The notes below the pieces were generated by a model, which saw only the letters and a program-made list of their open reading frames with translations, had not been told where the DNA came from and ran no database searches. Shown one piece after another: positions 6,926-8,032 of a stretch of DNA of 8,032 nucleotides. A program made the translations under genes and the position numbers. The DNA is from an uncultured Clostridia bacterium (GTDB lineage Bacteria > Bacillota > Clostridia > HGM11514): positions 1-8,032 of the forward strand of contig CAKSSZ010000062.1 of the NCBI GenBank assembly GCA_934489915.1, written 5' to 3'. How positions within the stretch are numbered: position 1 is the stretch's first letter; every line of letters begins with the position of its first letter.

Positions 6926-6974
6926 AAAAATTCAAGGAGCTGTTGCTTTTTTGCGGCAGCTCCTTGAATTTTTT
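6926..6974. terminator. Bidirectional intrinsic terminator between the convergent TM2 and SpoIIE genes
   Basis: A 16-bp stem pairs 6931-6946 with 6953-6968 (TTCAAGGAGCTG against CAGCTCCTTGAA at its base, two G-T pairs higher up) around a loop of six T. It is extended by A-T pairs between AAAAA (6926-6930) and the T-run. T6-type tails occur on both strands: TTTTTT at 6969-6974 for the TM2 transcript, and the complement of 6926-6930 for the SpoIIE transcript. The SpoIIE stop codon (6973-6975) overlaps the edge of the structure. Confidence 0.92.
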
Positions 6975-7911
6975 ATGCTTCAATTACCTTGGCGGCAATC
7001 ACGGTCATATCGTCCCACGCCCGGTTCCCCTTTTGCTGCTTTGCGCTGGCAACCAGAGAGGACGCCAGCTGGCGGGGGGAGTTCTGCCGGGAGAGACGTG
7101 CGATTTCCTGCATGAGGATGGTTTCCTCCGGAAAGGCGTCTGCCACGCCGTCGCTGAGCATAATGATCAGATCGCCGGGCTGCAGGCTCTCCGTTTTTAA
7201 TTCCATATCCGCCTCTTCTAAAATCCCTGCCGGCAGGGATTGGGATTCCAACCGTTTTACTAAATTTTGCCGTTTGATATAAGTGGCGCAGGCGCCGCTT
7301 TTGATAAAATCCGCTTGGGGGGAGGACAGGTCAAGCAGCGCCAGATCAATGGTGGCAAAGCCCTCCTCATCGGGCATTTGCCCCAGCACCGAGTTTGCCA
7401 GCCGCACGGCGGAGGCAGGGGTGAAGCCGGCATACAGGAGCCGGCAGAGCAGGCGCACCGTTTCGGAGCTTTGCAAATGGGCGGTCTGACCGCTCCCCTT
7501 GCCGTCGCTTAACAAAAACAGCTGGTTCCCGTCCGGGAGGGTGAGGGCGGCGGCAGTATCCCCGCACTGCTCCTGCCCCTCCTTGGGGGTGGAGGTGACG
7601 GCATGCATCACCCGGTACGGGGTTGCCTCGGCAAAGCCCAGCTTGCACCGCCCCAGGCGGCAGTCACCCTCTGTTTTTTCCATAGGACGTTCTAAAATCT
7701 GGCTGATCTGATTGGTGATTTCCTTGCAGCCGCCGCTCATCTGGCAGCTTTCCACCTCCAGGTGTACCTCATATCTGCCGCCGGCATTTTTGGTGACCTC
7801 TACCTCCTTGGGGGAAAAGCCCTTCCGATCCAGAGCGCAGGATACGGCAAAGGAAAGCTCCTCATGAAAGCTGATGTTTTGGTTTAACTGCTCTGCCAGC
7901 CGATCCATCAC
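6973..7911 (-). CDS. spoIIE: Stage II sporulation protein E, C-terminal PP2C-type phosphatase part (incomplete at 5' end)
   Basis: The 312 residues read from the GTG at 7911 match the regulatory linker and phosphatase domain of SpoIIE. SpoIIE is the membrane-bound serine phosphatase that dephosphorylates SpoIIAA to activate SigF in the forespore and also acts at the polar septum. PP2C/SpoIIE motifs appear in order: CGD (116-118), LSDGKGSG (134-141), LSDGV (252-256) and WDDMT (299-303). The metal-binding aspartates are therefore Asp118, Asp136, Asp254 and Asp300/301, spaced much as I recall for Bacillus subtilis SpoIIE. Cysteines at 56, 62, 84 and 89 precede the catalytic domain. Full-length SpoIIE is about 800 residues with an N-terminal multi-spanning membrane region, which is missing here. 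The homologous frame continues upstream to 7980 (GFWQGRLDRATAF...) without a start codon, then hits TGA at 7981-7983. The 7911 start is therefore probably not the native one, but an artefact of a truncated or interrupted gene. No promoter is visible. Confidence 0.87.
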   Translation of the reverse strand: MMDRLAEQLNQNISFHEELSFAVSCALDRKGFSPKEVEVTKNAGGRYEVHLEVESCQMSGGCKEITNQISQILERPMEKTEGDCRLGRCKLGFAEATPYRVMHAVTSTPKEGQEQCGDTAAALTLPDGNQLFLLSDGKGSGQTAHLQSSETVRLLCRLLYAGFTPASAVRLANSVLGQMPDEEGFATIDLALLDLSSPQADFIKSGACATYIKRQNLVKRLESQSLPAGILEEADMELKTESLQPGDLIIMLSDGVADAFPEETILMQEIARLSRQNSPRQLASSLVASAKQQKGNRAWDDMTVIAAKVIEA

Positions 7912-8032
7912 GGCGGAAATGTCCTCTAACTGCCGGATGGTAAAGGCGGTGGCACGGTCCAGCCGTCCCTGCCAGAAGCCTCAACTTTCCCCATTCTGCA
8001 GGTGCGGAAACAGGCCGTGATCCGGTAGCTCA
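7912..8032 (-). pseudogene. spoIIE: Upstream SpoIIE coding sequence with an in-frame TGA (interrupted gene or sequence error)
   Basis: Bases 7912-7980 continue the SpoIIE frame (GFWQGRLDRATAFTIRQLED, then ISA), a charged helical stretch as expected before the phosphatase region. TGA follows at 7981-7983. Beyond it the same frame gives ELPDHGLFPHLQNGES, while another frame gives CFRTCRMGKVEAS, which looks more like the Cys/Arg-containing segment I would expect in clostridial SpoIIE. This suggests one small insertion and one small deletion near the window edge, either a decayed gene or low-quality terminal sequence. Confidence 0.5.

Noticed and set aside
7981..7983. The TGA in the SpoIIE frame read as selenocysteine.
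   Set aside because: SpoIIE is not a selenoprotein family, and the sequence on the far side fits better in another frame, pointing to indels rather than recoding.

Overview
The window looks like a piece of a spore-forming, low-to-mid-GC Firmicute of the class Clostridia, probably a gut-type Oscillospiraceae or Eubacteriales relative. The reasons are a SpoIIE sporulation phosphatase, a giant MBG/YDG/Big-type surface protein ending in a 'stalk' (copper amine oxidase N-terminal-like) domain, a clostridial-style TM2 protein, strong AGGAGG-type ribosome binding sites, GTG starts and consensus SigA promoters. Both ends of the window cut into genes, so it may be a whole small contig. This placement is inference from gene content, not from a marker gene.

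Layout. (1) Bases 2-4000 (+) hold the 3' part of a very long repetitive extracellular protein: about a dozen immunoglobulin-like/MBG-like repeats, a glycine linker, a Listeria-Bacteroides repeat (Flg_new) and a C-terminal stalk domain. It ends at a strong intrinsic terminator (4062-4101). (2) A consensus extended -10 promoter (4144-4172) drives a two-gene operon. The first gene is a 517-residue membrane protein made of two DUF1538 repeats (4213-5766). The second overlaps it by 29 bases and encodes a 225-residue protein made of two P-II-like (GlnB-fold) halves (5738-6415). (3) After a very AT-rich gap with a TTGACA-17-TATACT promoter, a short dyad on its -35 and a small hairpin at the predicted mRNA 5' end comes a 111-residue TM2-domain membrane protein (6579-6914). 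(4) A long hairpin (6926-6974) with T-runs on both strands separates it from a convergent gene, the C-terminal PP2C phosphatase part of SpoIIE (6973-7911, minus strand). The SpoIIE frame stays open up to 7980 but meets an in-frame TGA at 7981-7983, close to the window edge.

How the genes work together. The only clear functional unit is the DUF1538/P-II pair. A duplicated membrane protein is translationally coupled to a duplicated nucleotide/metabolite-sensor-type protein, which suggests a transporter or channel gated by a P-II-like sensor. The substrate is unknown. The surface protein, the TM2 protein and SpoIIE appear to be separately transcribed neighbours. I saw no CRISPR array, insertion sequence, tRNA or rRNA.
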